A stretch of 64,000 nucleotides of DNA from Caldilineaceae bacterium (lineage in GTDB: Bacteria; Chloroflexota; Anaerolineae; Caldilineales; Caldilineaceae). Under the pieces are notes generated by a model that did no database searches, had not been told where the DNA came from, and saw nothing but the letters and a program-made list of their open reading frames with translations. The position numbers were made by a program, and so were the translations under genes. Location: assembly GCA_022842065.1 (NCBI GenBank), contig JALHQH010000009.1, positions 192,243-256,242 of the forward strand, given 5' to 3'. Positions 1 through 8,805 of the stretch are shown here, piece after piece. How positions within the stretch are numbered: position 1 is the stretch's first letter; each line of letters begins with the position of its first letter.

Positions 1-1935
1 TTTTGGCTAGAAATCGATGGGCAGTTGTTGGCCTCGCATTGGGAATGGGTCAACCTGGCGCAAACCCAGGAAGCGACCGGGTTGCATGTGGTTCTGACCC
101 TACGCCATACCCATCGCCCCGTGACCGTGGCGATCCATACGTTGCTCGATGGTACAGCAATCTTGACGCGTTGGTTGGCGGTCACGAACACAGGCACACA
201 ACCCGCGGCACTGAGCGCCGCCTATCCGTGGAGTGGCGTCTTGCAGACAACCGCGCGTTGGCGCGCCCACTTGCCCAGTGCTGAATCCCCGCTCTATTCA
301 TTGGGCTACATGGCAAACCCCCATTGGGGCAACGAGGGCGACTTTCGCTGGCACGATCTGCCGAATGCCACCTATCAAGTCAATGGGCGCTATCGCCGCG
401 ACCGGCACCGCCATCCTATGTTTGTGTTGCGCAACAATGCCACCGGTGAGCATTTTATTGCCCAGTTGGCCTGGTCGGGTGGTTATGCTTTTGAATTCGA
501 CTTGGATGCCGATCTAGGGACAACCGACCAAGCGGCGCGCCTCTTCTTTCGCGCCGGGCCGGATGCACCAGCACCGCAGCGCGTAATCGCTGCCGGGGAA
601 ACGGTGAATACGCCCGAATTACATCTGGGCATGACCTTTGGTGATCTCGATACGGCGATCCAAGCGATGCACGACCATCTGCGGCGGAGCGTCTTTGCCC
701 CACAACCGCGCGGGCGCGGTGGCTGGATCGAAGCAGGCATCGGCCCAGAAATTGAGATCACCGCCGCGCATGTCTTACACCAGATCGAATCGGCGGCAAC
801 TTTTGGGGCTGAAGTCTTTTTTATCGACGCCAGTTGGTATGCCAAACCGCGCAGTCACTGGTGGCACACCGTGGGCGATTGGAGCGTGGATCGGGAACGT
901 TTTCCGGATGGCATCAAGCCCTTCCGTGAGCGCGTGCACAGTCATGGCATGTTGTGGGGTTTGTGGATGGATGCCGAGCGCGTTGGCAAGGAAAGCCAAG
1001 TTTATCAAGAGCATCCTGATTGGCTAGCCGTGGCCTATGACCCAGAAACGCCGCTGGGCAATATGCTCGACCTGACCAAGCCGGAGGTAGCCCAGTGGAT
1101 GGAAGCGCAGATCAGCCGCGTGATCAGCGAGAACGATCTGGATTTTTTCCGACTCGATTACAACGTGGCATGGATGGGGCCGGGGGCACAGAATGAGCAG
1201 GCTGGCTTTATCGAGAATGGGCACTGGCGCTATTACGAGGCGCTCTATGCTATCTATGAGCGGCTGCGCGCCAAGTTCCCCAACGTCATCTTTGAAAATT
1301 GTGCCGGTGGCGGTGGGCGTACAGACATTGGTATGGTACGCCGTTTTAGCCACACCTGGGTCACAGATTGGCAGATTGCGCCGCGCGCCTTTACCATCAC
1401 CAACGGCATGACGATGGCGCTGCCGCCTGAATATGTGGATCGGCTGGTCGCTGGGCAAAATGGGCATCTCACCGGCGACTTCGATTTTCAGACGCGGCTG
1501 CTGCTCTTTGTGCGTCCAACCTTAGCCTTCTTCAACCCGCTGGGAGTCGGCTGGAATCCACAGCAATTGGAACGCTTGCGCCACTTTATCGATCTCTACA
1601 AAAACTTTGTGCGTCCCTATATGGACACAGGACGCATCTACCACCACACGCCAACCTTCACCGGGCCAGAACCACAAGGATGGGGGGTGCTTGAATTAGC
1701 CTCAGCTGATCGCACCAAAGCCATTGCCGGCGTCTTTCAGCTATCGGCACCGCAGCACCGTGAATATCTACTACGCCTGCGCGGACTTGATCTATCCCGT
1801 CGCTATCGGGTAATCTTTGACAACAGCAATCAGTGTTGTGAACTCGACGGCTTTACGTTGATGCACCGCGGCGTGTCGATCCGCGTGGAAGGCCCGCTGA
1901 CATCCGAATTATTGCTCCTAGAGGCGGTAGGCTAA
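1..1935 (+). CDS. GH36-type alpha-galactosidase, 5' end outside window
   Basis: The frame is open to the left edge, so the N-terminus is missing; at least 644 codons are present, ending in TAA. Counting from the TTG at base 25, the segment FFRLDYN (Asp378) fits the catalytic nucleophile region of glycoside hydrolase family 36, and ENCAGGGGRTD (424-434) followed by WVTDW (Asp448) fits the glycine-rich loop and acid/base region. Family knowledge: GH36 enzymes release terminal alpha-galactose from oligosaccharides. No signal peptide can be judged. A PhyH gene follows 81 bases downstream, and sugar importers lie nearby, consistent with intracellular breakdown of imported galactosides. Substrate is inferred from family only. 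Confidence 0.85.
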   Translation, partial: FWLEIDGQLLASHWEWVNLAQTQEATGLHVVLTLRHTHRPVTVAIHTLLDGTAILTRWLAVTNTGTQPAALSAAYPWSGVLQTTARWRAHLPSAESPLYSLGYMANPHWGNEGDFRWHDLPNATYQVNGRYRRDRHRHPMFVLRNNATGEHFIAQLAWSGGYAFEFDLDADLGTTDQAARLFFRAGPDAPAPQRVIAAGETVNTPELHLGMTFGDLDTAIQAMHDHLRRSVFAPQPRGRGGWIEAGIGPEIEITAAHVLHQIESAATFGAEVFFIDASWYAKPRSHWWHTVGDWSVDRERFPDGIKPFRERVHSHGMLWGLWMDAERVGKESQVYQEHPDWLAVAYDPETPLGNMLDLTKPEVAQWMEAQISRVISENDLDFFRLDYNVAWMGPGAQNEQAGFIENGHWRYYEALYAIYERLRAKFPNVIFENCAGGGGRTDIGMVRRFSHTWVTDWQIAPRAFTITNGMTMALPPEYVDRLVAGQNGHLTGDFDFQTRLLLFVRPTLAFFNPLGVGWNPQQLERLRHFIDLYKNFVRPYMDTGRIYHHTPTFTGPEPQGWGVLELASADRTKAIAGVFQLSAPQHREYLLRLRGLDLSRRYRVIFDNSNQCCELDGFTLMHRGVSIRVEGPLTSELLLLEAVG

Positions 1936-1952
1936 AATCGATGTCTGTTAGT

Positions 1953-1967
1953 TTGTAAAGTATACAA
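1953..1967. promoter_or_regulatory. Possible GntR-type half-site palindrome
   Basis: TTGTA-AAGTA-TACAA is a perfect 5-5-5 inverted repeat in the 81-base gap before the PhyH gene at 2017. It shares the TATAC core with the two stronger operators at 4286 and 15318, but spacing and flanks differ. Membership in the same regulon is a guess. Confidence 0.25.
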
Positions 1968-2016
1968 GCATTACAGCCATCACTTTTTCATTTATCAACC
2001 CAAGAAAGAACCGATC

Positions 2017-2862
2017 ATGCAAGCAACATCATTTCAACTCTCTGAACAGCAGCACAACTTTTTTGAGACCTTTGGCTATTTGGGCTTCCCTGGACTGCTG
2101 GCCGACCGTGCGGCTGAGATCGACGGGGCCTTTGAAGGGGTCTGGGGCGAACGGGGTGGCGGCCATAATGGTCAACCCCACGCCGGCACGGCTCGCTCGT
2201 GTATTGTCCCTTTCATCGACCAGAGCGCCGTGCTCTCATCGCTGCTCGACGATCCCCGCATTCACGGGATCGCCACGGCGCTGCTCGGTGAAGATTTTAA
2301 CTATATGGGCAGCGACGGCAACTACTATGTGGGTGACACCCGCTGGCATTCCGACGGTTGGCATCCAGCGATTCGCCACATTAAAATCGCCTTCTACCTC
2401 GACCCGTTGACCGCCCAAACCGGCGCGCTCCGCGTCATCCCTGGCAGCCACCGCCTGGGTGAAGGGTTTGCCGATCATCTGCAGGGGACGATCCGCCAGA
2501 GCGATGCGCTCTGGGGCATCGATGGCCCCGCTGTGCCCGCCATTGCTCTAGAGACTAAACCCGGCGATGTGCTCTGTTTCAACCATAACACTAAACATGC
2601 TGCCTTTGGTGGTGGCCAGGCCCGGCGGATGTTCACGATCAACCTCTGCCAGCGCTACCCGGAAGAGAATTTACCTCAACTGCGCGACTACATCAGCGGC
2701 GCGGCCCGTTTCTGGATCGAGCGCGTCTATGGCCCACAGATGGTCGGGACCGCAACACCCCAGCGCATGCGCCACCTGGAGCAGGTGATGGCCAACGACG
2801 GCCACCTGGCGGAACTGGCACGCAAAGCACGCGAAACAATGCCCGAGCCTTCGCGCGGGTAG
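2017..2862 (+). CDS. Phytanoyl-CoA dioxygenase (PhyH) family protein
   Basis: A 281-residue protein of usual PhyH length. The Fe(II) facial triad is visible: H111-S-D113 in TRWHSDGWHP and distal H194 in NHNTKHAAF, with R203/R204 as candidate 2-oxoglutarate-binding arginines. Family members are non-haem iron, 2-oxoglutarate-dependent oxygenases, and many bacterial ones hydroxylate small metabolites. The natural substrate cannot be read from the sequence. It follows the alpha-galactosidase on the same strand and is convergent with the M24 peptidase, from which it is separated by an octamer repeat array. Two other PhyH proteins occur in this window (29741-30571 and 52977-54479), and they are diverged rather than recent copies. 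Confidence 0.88.
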   Translation: MQATSFQLSEQQHNFFETFGYLGFPGLLADRAAEIDGAFEGVWGERGGGHNGQPHAGTARSCIVPFIDQSAVLSSLLDDPRIHGIATALLGEDFNYMGSDGNYYVGDTRWHSDGWHPAIRHIKIAFYLDPLTAQTGALRVIPGSHRLGEGFADHLQGTIRQSDALWGIDGPAVPAIALETKPGDVLCFNHNTKHAAFGGGQARRMFTINLCQRYPEENLPQLRDYISGAARFWIERVYGPQMVGTATPQRMRHLEQVMANDGHLAELARKARETMPEPSRG

Positions 2863-2882
2863 GGAAATGGGTGATTGGTAAT

Positions 2883-2993
2883 TGGGTGATTGGTAACAAT
2901 CACCCAGTCACCCAGTCACCCAGTCACCCAGTCACCCAGTCACCCAGTCACCCAGTCACCCAGTCACCCAGTCACCCAGTCACCCAGTCACCC
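2883..2993. repeat. Hairpin leading into 8-bp tandem repeat (CACCCAGT)n
   Basis: TGGGTGATT (2883-2891) and AATCACCCA (2898-2906) form a 9-bp stem with a 6-base loop. From 2901 the unit CACCCAGT repeats about 11.6 times to 2993. The array sits between convergent genes and runs into the last codons and stop of the minus-strand peptidase gene, so the reverse complement of the word encodes its C-terminal VQGDWVTG. Confidence 0.9.
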
Positions 2994-4159
2994 TGCACTC
3001 CCCAGGCAAAATCGGGGAAAATATCCGGGTCGCCGCTAGGCTGGATCACCATCATCTTCTCGCATTTGCCGGCGGCCTCCTCGCTGTAGCAGCCGGTCTC
3101 GATGCAGATCACCATGCCTGCTGCGAGGATGGTCTGATCGGTGGGCACGAACCAGGGCGCTTCGTTGACTGTGGTGCCGATGCCATGTCCAGCGTAGTGA
3201 CCAAGCGTTAGCCCATAAGTGTCATAGGCGGTGCTGGCCGCAGTAAAGATGTCACAGGCTTTGTTGCCCGGTCGCGCTTTGCTGACCCCGGCGTAAAAGG
3301 ATTCCCTTGCCGCCCGTGCATACTTCTTTTGAATCGCGGTTGGCTCGGTGCCGACGACCATCGTGTTCGCCATGTCGGCCCAATAACCGTTGAGCCGCGG
3401 GCTGATATCCAACTCGGCGATGTCACCTGATTGGGTCACATAGTCGATCGGCCCACCGGGTGAAACACTTTTGTTGCGTGGGCCACAGACCACTTCACCG
3501 GCAATATGAAATTTGCCGCCTACCTGCTCGTGCATGGCTTGCGTCAGGCCGGACCAGATCGTGAATTCGCTTCGCCCGGCCTGGCGGGTCAGCCGCATTA
3601 ATTCTTTATGTGCGAGGTTGACTATTTCCGCCGACTGTTTGAGCAGGCCAACTTCGCGCGGCGTTTTAATCATACGCGCCCGGGCGACTGCCGGCTCAGC
3701 TTCGATTAACTCCAAATTTGGTACCAACGCTTGTAACACCTGCAAGACCACCAATGGCAAAGTCCGTTCTTCCACCGCCACGCGGATCTTGCGTTGCGGA
3801 TTTTCTAGCCCCGCCCGTTTGATCAGCGCGTGTAATGCTGCGACAAAGTTATCGCGTCGTACCTGTTTCTCAAAAGGGGGAAAGACCTCTAAGATCCCAA
3901 AGTCGAGCACTTCATCAAAGCTGCTTTGTTGCCGGGCCGCCGCTGCGTAATAGCGATTGGCCAGCAGTAGGCTGGTCGGCTCTTGCACGCCAAATAGCGC
4001 AATGACCGGCCCATAGTTCAGGTGGGCCAGTGGGCCAAAGTCAACCGGCACTTCATAATGGCTGACATAGGTGACATTTTCCGGTGCGGTCAGCAGCGCC
4101 CAATCGGCCCCCACTTTTTGTAGTTCGGCGCGGGCACGCGCCAGTTCTTGGTTCTCCAC
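2972..4159 (-). CDS. M24 family metallopeptidase (Xaa-Pro aminopeptidase-like)
   Basis: About 395 residues with an N-terminal creatinase-like domain and a C-terminal pita-bread domain. The five M24 metal ligands are visible (numbered from the longer ATG start at 4177): D257 and D268 in ELDISPRLNGYWADMA, H331 in HYAGHGIG, E360 in ICIETG and E373. The family cleaves Xaa-Pro bonds or acts as creatinase. I prefer the GTG at 4159 because GAGGAG lies five bases upstream of it, while the ATG at 4177 has no Shine-Dalgarno. The stop codon and last residues are encoded inside the octamer array. It is divergent from the FCD regulator gene, which could control it. Peptide versus creatine-like substrate is undecided. 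Confidence 0.87.
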   Translation of the reverse strand: MENQELARARAELQKVGADWALLTAPENVTYVSHYEVPVDFGPLAHLNYGPVIALFGVQEPTSLLLANRYYAAAARQQSSFDEVLDFGILEVFPPFEKQVRRDNFVAALHALIKRAGLENPQRKIRVAVEERTLPLVVLQVLQALVPNLELIEAEPAVARARMIKTPREVGLLKQSAEIVNLAHKELMRLTRQAGRSEFTIWSGLTQAMHEQVGGKFHIAGEVVCGPRNKSVSPGGPIDYVTQSGDIAELDISPRLNGYWADMANTMVVGTEPTAIQKKYARAARESFYAGVSKARPGNKACDIFTAASTAYDTYGLTLGHYAGHGIGTTVNEAPWFVPTDQTILAAGMVICIETGCYSEEAAGKCEKMMVIQPSGDPDIFPDFAWGVQGDWVTG

Positions 4160-4184
4160 AGTTCTCTCCTCAAGCATTGTTTAC

Positions 4185-4235
4185 AACCAGCCCCTGCGGG
4201 GGCTTTTCATTGTTAGCAGCGGGTTTCAACCCGGC
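4185..4235. repeat. Stem-loops in divergent spacer
   Basis: AGCCCCTGCGGGGGCT folds into a short GC stem followed by TTTTC, and GCGGGTTTCAACCCGG forms a second stem. The word GGGTTTCAACCC recurs in other spacers here (for example near 23780). It lies between two divergent genes, so a terminator role is not obvious. It is probably one of the dispersed palindromic words. Confidence 0.5.
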
Positions 4236-4267
4236 TTGCCAGAAAATGGCCGAATTCGTGCAATCGT

Positions 4268-4302
4268 TTGACATAATATCACAAATGGTATACAATATAC
4301 CA
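4268..4302 (+). promoter_or_regulatory. Promoter with embedded operator, FCD regulator autoregulation
   Basis: TTGACA (4268-4273), 17 bases, then TACAAT (4291-4296) makes a good sigma-70-like promoter 40 bases before the regulator start. Over the -10 lies TGGTATACAATATACCA (4286-4302), a perfect 7-3-7 palindrome. Operators of this kind are typical for GntR/FCD dimers. Its position implies autorepression (inference). A nearly identical copy is at 15318-15334. Confidence 0.7.
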
Positions 4303-4335
4303 AACGTGCTTTTTGTACTTTTGCAAAGAAATCCT

Positions 4336-5010
4336 ATGACTCTATTAGATCTGTCTCCAGTTGAACAACGGACCCTGAGTGATGAAGCGGCAGAGCGGCT
4401 ACGGGCGGCGATCCGGAATGGCACGCTCAAGCCGGGCATGCGCCTGATTGAACGCGAACTGGCCGAGCGGCTGGGCATGAGCCGGATGCCGGTGCGCGAA
4501 GCAATTCAGAGTTTGGTCGAAGAAGGGCTAGCGCAAAAGATCCCGCACCGCGGAGCGATTGTTTATACGTTGACCCGTGAGGAGATCGAGGAGATCTCCT
4601 CGCTGCGCGTGATGTTGGAACAGTTTGTGGCCGAACGGGTGATTGAGCGCTGGCAACCGACTTATGAAACCGAGTTACGCCAGATTGTCTCAGCCATGCG
4701 TCAGGCGGCCGGGCGACACGATCTCCAGGAAGTCTATGCCCAGGATTACCAATTCCATCTCACCCTCTGGCAGATCGCCAAACACAATATGATCCTGGAA
4801 GTGCTCTCCACCTTGCGCTCACGGATCAGCCGTTTTCTCTATGATGCCAATGGCGCGTTGACCACCCCTGAATTGGATATGCACATCAATGGCCATGACC
4901 ATCTGATCGATGCCCTACGCAGCGGCGATGTAACCCGTGCCAAAGCTGCCTTTACCGATCACGTACTGGGTGCCAGAGACCGCATTCTGGCCTACTGCGA
5001 TTTACCATAA
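4336..5010 (+). CDS. GntR family regulator, FCD subfamily
   Basis: A 224-residue protein from the ATG at 4336. The frame is open further upstream, but that extension runs through the promoter and operator. Residues about 11-75 form the winged helix of GntR proteins (ELAERLGMSRMPVREAIQSL is the recognition region), and residues 90-215 are an alpha-helical FCD ligand-binding domain. FCD regulators bind sugar acids or other carboxylates, often through a metal, and leave the operator when ligand binds. The operator in its own promoter and the copy upstream of the enolase-superfamily gene suggest that it controls sugar-acid catabolism in this region. The effector is unknown. Confidence 0.9.
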   Translation: MTLLDLSPVEQRTLSDEAAERLRAAIRNGTLKPGMRLIERELAERLGMSRMPVREAIQSLVEEGLAQKIPHRGAIVYTLTREEIEEISSLRVMLEQFVAERVIERWQPTYETELRQIVSAMRQAAGRHDLQEVYAQDYQFHLTLWQIAKHNMILEVLSTLRSRISRFLYDANGALTTPELDMHINGHDHLIDALRSGDVTRAKAAFTDHVLGARDRILAYCDLP

Positions 5011-5074
5011 ATTAACTTTTCCTTATAGCTTTGGACGTATTGAATGCGTATCCAACTTATGTTATACTTTTATT

Positions 5075-5533
5075 ATGAGTGATGATGCACCCGATTTTAT
5101 CACTATTATTGATAACAATGGCCGTGAAAAGCGTCAATAGATCGAATATCTCATCACTGATGTACGGGACGAAACTGTTTATGTTACAGATGGCGGGCTG
5201 AGATACATCCGCGATTCTCTTTGGGCCAAAAGGCACCAAAGATTTCTTTTGGATGAATTAGATCGATTACCAGATGTTATTTCTAAAGCTGATGTTGTCA
5301 TATGGGATTCGATGGCAAATGACGATACATTGCTTTATTACAAACGTCTTTATTTTGAATCGCAAGCACAATAGTGGCTGGTGGTGGCTGTTGTAAAAAT
5401 TCGTCAAAGCATCAAGTTTCTCTATAATTTCCACCTTCAGGAAAGTGGCAAGGTTAAGGGGTATCAGCTTGATGTACCACCGGAAATTTGGTATTTGAAT
5501 CCGCAGTACCGCAAGCGGATTTTGGGACTATAG
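5075..5533 (+). pseudogene. Gene interrupted by two in-frame amber codons
   Basis: From ATG 5075 one frame reads as a plausible 152-residue protein interrupted only by TAG at 5138-5140 and 5372-5374, ending at TAG 5531-5533. Each internal TAG follows a CAA codon and is one transition from CAG (Gln). The frame between the stops has normal protein composition (RYIRDSLWAKRHQRF, QLDVPPEIWYLNPQYRK). Its size and layout vaguely recall phage-type PBECR nuclease-like domains, but I cannot assign it. The next gene starts 20 bases downstream and may be its former partner. TAG is used as an ordinary stop elsewhere in the window, so decay is the simplest reading. Confidence 0.6.
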
Positions 5534-5553
5534 CGAATAGAAATTATTAAAAT

Positions 5554-5967
5554 ATGCGCGAATTAAATTTTGTCTTTCAAGAACCAGGTCTAATCGAGGC
5601 GATTGCTTCAGATCCGGTTGACGAAAATAATGCAGGCCTCCCAGTGGGCTATGCCGATTCAGCGATACCCGATTTGTTGGTCGATCGTGATGCTGACTCA
5701 CGCGAGCCTTATGCCTGGATGTGTTACAATTTTGAGCGCACCTATCCGCTGGTCATCTGGGGGCTAAAACTATTCATGGATAATGAAAAATTTAATGTTC
5801 CTCAGGCTGACCTGCTGAATGTTCCGCTTCACGTTGCTTTTAGTTGGGCTTATCACCACTTTGTCCTTCAGGATAACGCCCACTCGCCCGAATACCCAGC
5901 TAGTGGTACAACTGAACCCTACGACTATACACGCGCTGTGCTTGGTCATGCTTTGGCAACCGCTTAG
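5554..5967 (+). CDS. Hypothetical protein
   Basis: A 137-residue acidic protein that I do not recognise. It has no signal peptide or membrane segment and contains an aromatic stretch, FSWAYHHFV, near residue 90. It starts 20 bases after the amber-interrupted gene on the same strand, so the two may have formed one transcriptional unit, possibly effector and partner (speculation). There is no clear Shine-Dalgarno. It is convergent with the permease gene at 5998. Confidence 0.6.
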   Translation: MRELNFVFQEPGLIEAIASDPVDENNAGLPVGYADSAIPDLLVDRDADSREPYAWMCYNFERTYPLVIWGLKLFMDNEKFNVPQADLLNVPLHVAFSWAYHHFVLQDNAHSPEYPASGTTEPYDYTRAVLGHALATA

Positions 5968-5997
5968 TAGCTGATTGGAACTAACATCATTACGCCG

Positions 5998-6873
5998 CTA
6001 CCCCTTCACCGCCCCAGCCGTCAACCCCGAAATGATATAACGTTGCATCGCCAGATAGAAGAAGACCGGTAAGATCGAGAAGATCAAGCCGGCGGCCATA
6101 TATTGTTCAACCGGCGTGAAACCGGTGGCCCTCAGCGTCGTCAACCCCACGGAGGCGGGTTGAAATTCGGTGCTGGTGAGCATGATCACGGCAAAGAGAA
6201 ATTCGTTCCAGGCTGAGAAAAAAGAGACAACCGCCACTGCCACCAACCCCGGCAACGAGAGCGGCAGCACAATCTTCCAGAGCGCGCTGAACTCGGTGCA
6301 ACCATCCACGACCGCCGCATCCAACACTTCGGTGGGAATCGTGTCAAAGACCCCTTTGAGAATCCAAATACAGATCGGCAGGGCGAACGCGGTGTTAATC
6401 AGCGCCAGCGCCGGTAAACTATTCAACAGATCTAACTGCCGGTAGATCCGATAGAGGGGGATGATGATCAGGATCTCGGGCAACATCTGGGTGACCAGCA
6501 GAAAGAGGCCAAAGGTGCTGCGTCCCTTCCAGCGCAAATTGGAAAGGGTATAGGCCCCTAAGACGGTCAGCGCGGTGCAGAGCAACATCGCCATGGTCGC
6601 AATCAACAACGAGTTGCGCAACCAGAGCGCAATTGGGTGATTGGCAAAAAGATCGGCAAATTGGGTAAAGGTAATCTCTTGCGGGAAGAGCGGCGGCGGG
6701 TAGTGCAGCGTATATTTGTTGGGTTGAAAGGTGCTGACCAGCATCCAGTAGACCGGAAAGATCGTCATGATGCAGACGATGACAATCAGCGCATAGAGCA
6801 GCAGGTTGCCAAGCGTGCGCCGCAGATGCATTTTGGGGTGATGGGTAGGCGTCTTTGTCGTTGGTTCACGCAT
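5998..6873 (-). CDS. ABC sugar importer permease, MalG type (CUT1)
   Basis: A 291-residue inner-membrane protein with about six hydrophobic segments and the permease EAA loop (EVLDAAVVDGCTEFSALWK), where the ATPase docks. The ATG at 6873 lies four bases after the stop of the MalF-type gene, so the two are translationally close; the longer frame would overlap that gene. The conserved N-terminal segment and the C-terminal SGLTAGAVKG are typical of carbohydrate importers of this class. No ATPase gene is nearby, so a shared MsiK-like ATPase encoded elsewhere is likely. It is the last gene of the long minus-strand cluster that begins at 14939. Confidence 0.9.
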   Translation of the reverse strand: MREPTTKTPTHHPKMHLRRTLGNLLLYALIVIVCIMTIFPVYWMLVSTFQPNKYTLHYPPPLFPQEITFTQFADLFANHPIALWLRNSLLIATMAMLLCTALTVLGAYTLSNLRWKGRSTFGLFLLVTQMLPEILIIIPLYRIYRQLDLLNSLPALALINTAFALPICIWILKGVFDTIPTEVLDAAVVDGCTEFSALWKIVLPLSLPGLVAVAVVSFFSAWNEFLFAVIMLTSTEFQPASVGLTTLRATGFTPVEQYMAAGLIFSILPVFFYLAMQRYIISGLTAGAVKG

Positions 6874-6877
6874 GGTC

Positions 6878-7825
6878 TTACTGCTGCTCCTCTGCCCGGC
6901 GTCTTTGCAAAATGATAAAGAAAAAGGCAATCACCAACGAAACGATAAAACCGGCCACCCCCAGCGCCGTGGCATAGGAATAATCATAGAAGCGGAAGGC
7001 CGTATTATAAATCCGCATCACAATCGTTTCAGTTGCCCCCGATGGTCCGCCACCGGTCATCAAGTAGATGATGGTGAACTGCTTAAAGGAAAAGATCGCG
7101 GCCAAGACGATCAGCAATTCCAGCGCGCCGCGAATACCGGGAATCGTGATATGCCAAAAGAGTTGCCACGCGTTCGCCCCATCGACCCTGGCCGCTTCAT
7201 AGGTCTCCTGTGAGACCCCCTGCAGCGCCGCCAGGATCACCAAGCTGTAAAACGGAAAGGCCTTCCACGACGCGATCAACACGACCCAGCCCATCGCCAA
7301 GGTCGGCACCTGTAACCATTGGGGGTTTTCCGTAACGCCTGGAATCATCCGCGCCAGAATGTTGACCACCCCAAATTGCGGGCTGAGGATCCAAATAAAG
7401 ATCATCACCACCGGCACTTCGGGGAAAGCCCAGGGCAACATGAGCATGGCGCGCGCCACCGGGCGCAGGGGAAAGGGGCGGTTAAAGAGCAGGGCGGTCG
7501 CCAAACCAGCGCCAATCGCCACGATAATCACCAGCGCAGTAAAGATCACGGTCGTCTGCATCACCTTCCAGAAGGCCGGATCGCTAAACATACGCTGGTA
7601 ATTGTCCAGCCCCACCCAAGTCGGTGCCACATTGGCGGCCAACTCAATGCGCTGAAAGCTACCGAGGATCCCCTGCCCAATCGGGAAGACAATCAGCGCC
7701 ACCTCATAGAGGACAATCGGCAGCGCCAGCGCGTAGGGCAACCAGTGCAACCGTCGGCGCCGTGGGGTTGCCTGGCCCTGTGCCGGGCGACTTGCCATAC
7801 GGCTACTATCGACAATATCACTCAT
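6878..7825 (-). CDS. ABC sugar importer permease, MalF type (CUT1)
   Basis: A 315-residue membrane protein. A short basic cytoplasmic head (RRRRLHW) is followed by about six membrane helices, and the EAA loop reads ETYEAARVDGANAWQLFWH. Such permeases pair with a MalG-type partner, here the gene immediately downstream. The companion binding protein is not adjacent; the orphan binding protein at 13614-14939 in the same cluster is the best candidate. The start follows a spacer of about 90 bases after the SDR gene. Substrate is unknown, presumably a mono- or oligosaccharide. Confidence 0.9.
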   Translation of the reverse strand: MSDIVDSSRMASRPAQGQATPRRRRLHWLPYALALPIVLYEVALIVFPIGQGILGSFQRIELAANVAPTWVGLDNYQRMFSDPAFWKVMQTTVIFTALVIIVAIGAGLATALLFNRPFPLRPVARAMLMLPWAFPEVPVVMIFIWILSPQFGVVNILARMIPGVTENPQWLQVPTLAMGWVVLIASWKAFPFYSLVILAALQGVSQETYEAARVDGANAWQLFWHITIPGIRGALELLIVLAAIFSFKQFTIIYLMTGGGPSGATETIVMRIYNTAFRFYDYSYATALGVAGFIVSLVIAFFFIILQRRRAEEQQ

Positions 7826-7914
7826 CGTTCATGTACTTTCCTACCATTTGGATTCGCTTGGAGGTCATTAACCATTAATAATTAATTGTTTTCCATTAAT
7901 TATTAATGGTTTTT

Positions 7915-8736
7915 TTACACCGCCAGATTGTGCTCCGTCGGCCGCCCAATAAAGCCACCGCCGGCATTCATCGCCAGATTGCCGCCATCCATGGGAATGA
8001 TCGCACCGGTGATCCACGCTGATGCATCGGAAGCCAGCCAGAGGGCCAGCCCCTTGATATCTTCCGATTGACCAAAGCGGCCACGGGGAATGCCATGTAA
8101 AAAGGTGTCGCGCAACACCGGCTCGCGCTCCATGCGCGCTTCGAGCCCATTGTTGGGGTTGACCACCTGCGCGGGCAGAATCGCGTTGACGCGCACCCCG
8201 CGGCCACTCCATTCGGTGCTCAACTCTTTGGTCATATGGATGACCGAAGCCATCGCCATGCCATAGGTTGACTGTTGCCGCGCCAGCGAACTGACACCGG
8301 CAATCGACCCAATGCTCATGATGCTGCCTTTGCCTTGGCGCAACATGCGGCGGCCGGCCTGCTGGGTGGAATAGTAACGGCCAAAGACCAGGCTCTGGAA
8401 GACCGCGACGAATTCGTCCATCGTGATCTCTTCCGCCGCCTTTTGGATGCCATTGCCGGCCACATTGCCCAGAATATCCACCCGACCAAACTCCTTGTCG
8501 AGTAAGGCATAGACCCGATCAATATCTGCATAGTTCGAGACATCCGCTGTGACTGGAATCGCGCGGACCCCCATTTGGGTGAGGGTGTGCGCGGTGGCTT
8601 CGTTGCCCGCCGTGTTCACATCCAACAACATCAGATCCGCGCCTGCTTCGGCAAAAACTGTGGCCATCGCCTGGCCCATCCCGCTTGCCGTCCCTGTCAC
8701 CAGCGCTACGCGTCCAGATAAATCAAACATTTTCAT
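7915..8736 (-). CDS. SDR family oxidoreductase with atypical active site
   Basis: A 273-residue Rossmann protein. The cofactor motif TGTASGMG (14-21), NVAG (91-94), catalytic Ser144 (GSIAG) and Tyr158 are in place. Position 162, where classical SDRs carry the catalytic Lys of YxxxK, is Met (YGMAM), and the tetrad Asn region (VFQSLVFG) also lacks Asn. The fold and C-terminal LASDASAWITGAIIPMDGG are otherwise classical. Either the enzyme has an altered mechanism or the Lys role is taken over elsewhere, so dehydrogenase activity should not be assumed. It lies between a 2-hydroxyacid dehydrogenase gene and a permease pair in one directional cluster. Confidence 0.85.
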   Translation of the reverse strand: MKMFDLSGRVALVTGTASGMGQAMATVFAEAGADLMLLDVNTAGNEATAHTLTQMGVRAIPVTADVSNYADIDRVYALLDKEFGRVDILGNVAGNGIQKAAEEITMDEFVAVFQSLVFGRYYSTQQAGRRMLRQGKGSIMSIGSIAGVSSLARQQSTYGMAMASVIHMTKELSTEWSGRGVRVNAILPAQVVNPNNGLEARMEREPVLRDTFLHGIPRGRFGQSEDIKGLALWLASDASAWITGAIIPMDGGNLAMNAGGGFIGRPTEHNLAV

Positions 8737-8805
8737 AAAAATTCACTTTCTATTTTCGCATCTATTAGGGCTGTTCAGTAAAAATAACGATACGGGAAGA
8801 ATGCT

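Noticed and set aside
2901..2993. Regular repeat array considered as CRISPR
   Set aside because: The unit is 8 bases with no spacers and no cas genes, so it is a microsatellite-like array.
5138..5374. Amber codons considered as a recoded sense codon in this organism
   Set aside because: TAG ends well-supported genes in the window (for example at 2862), so it is an ordinary stop here.
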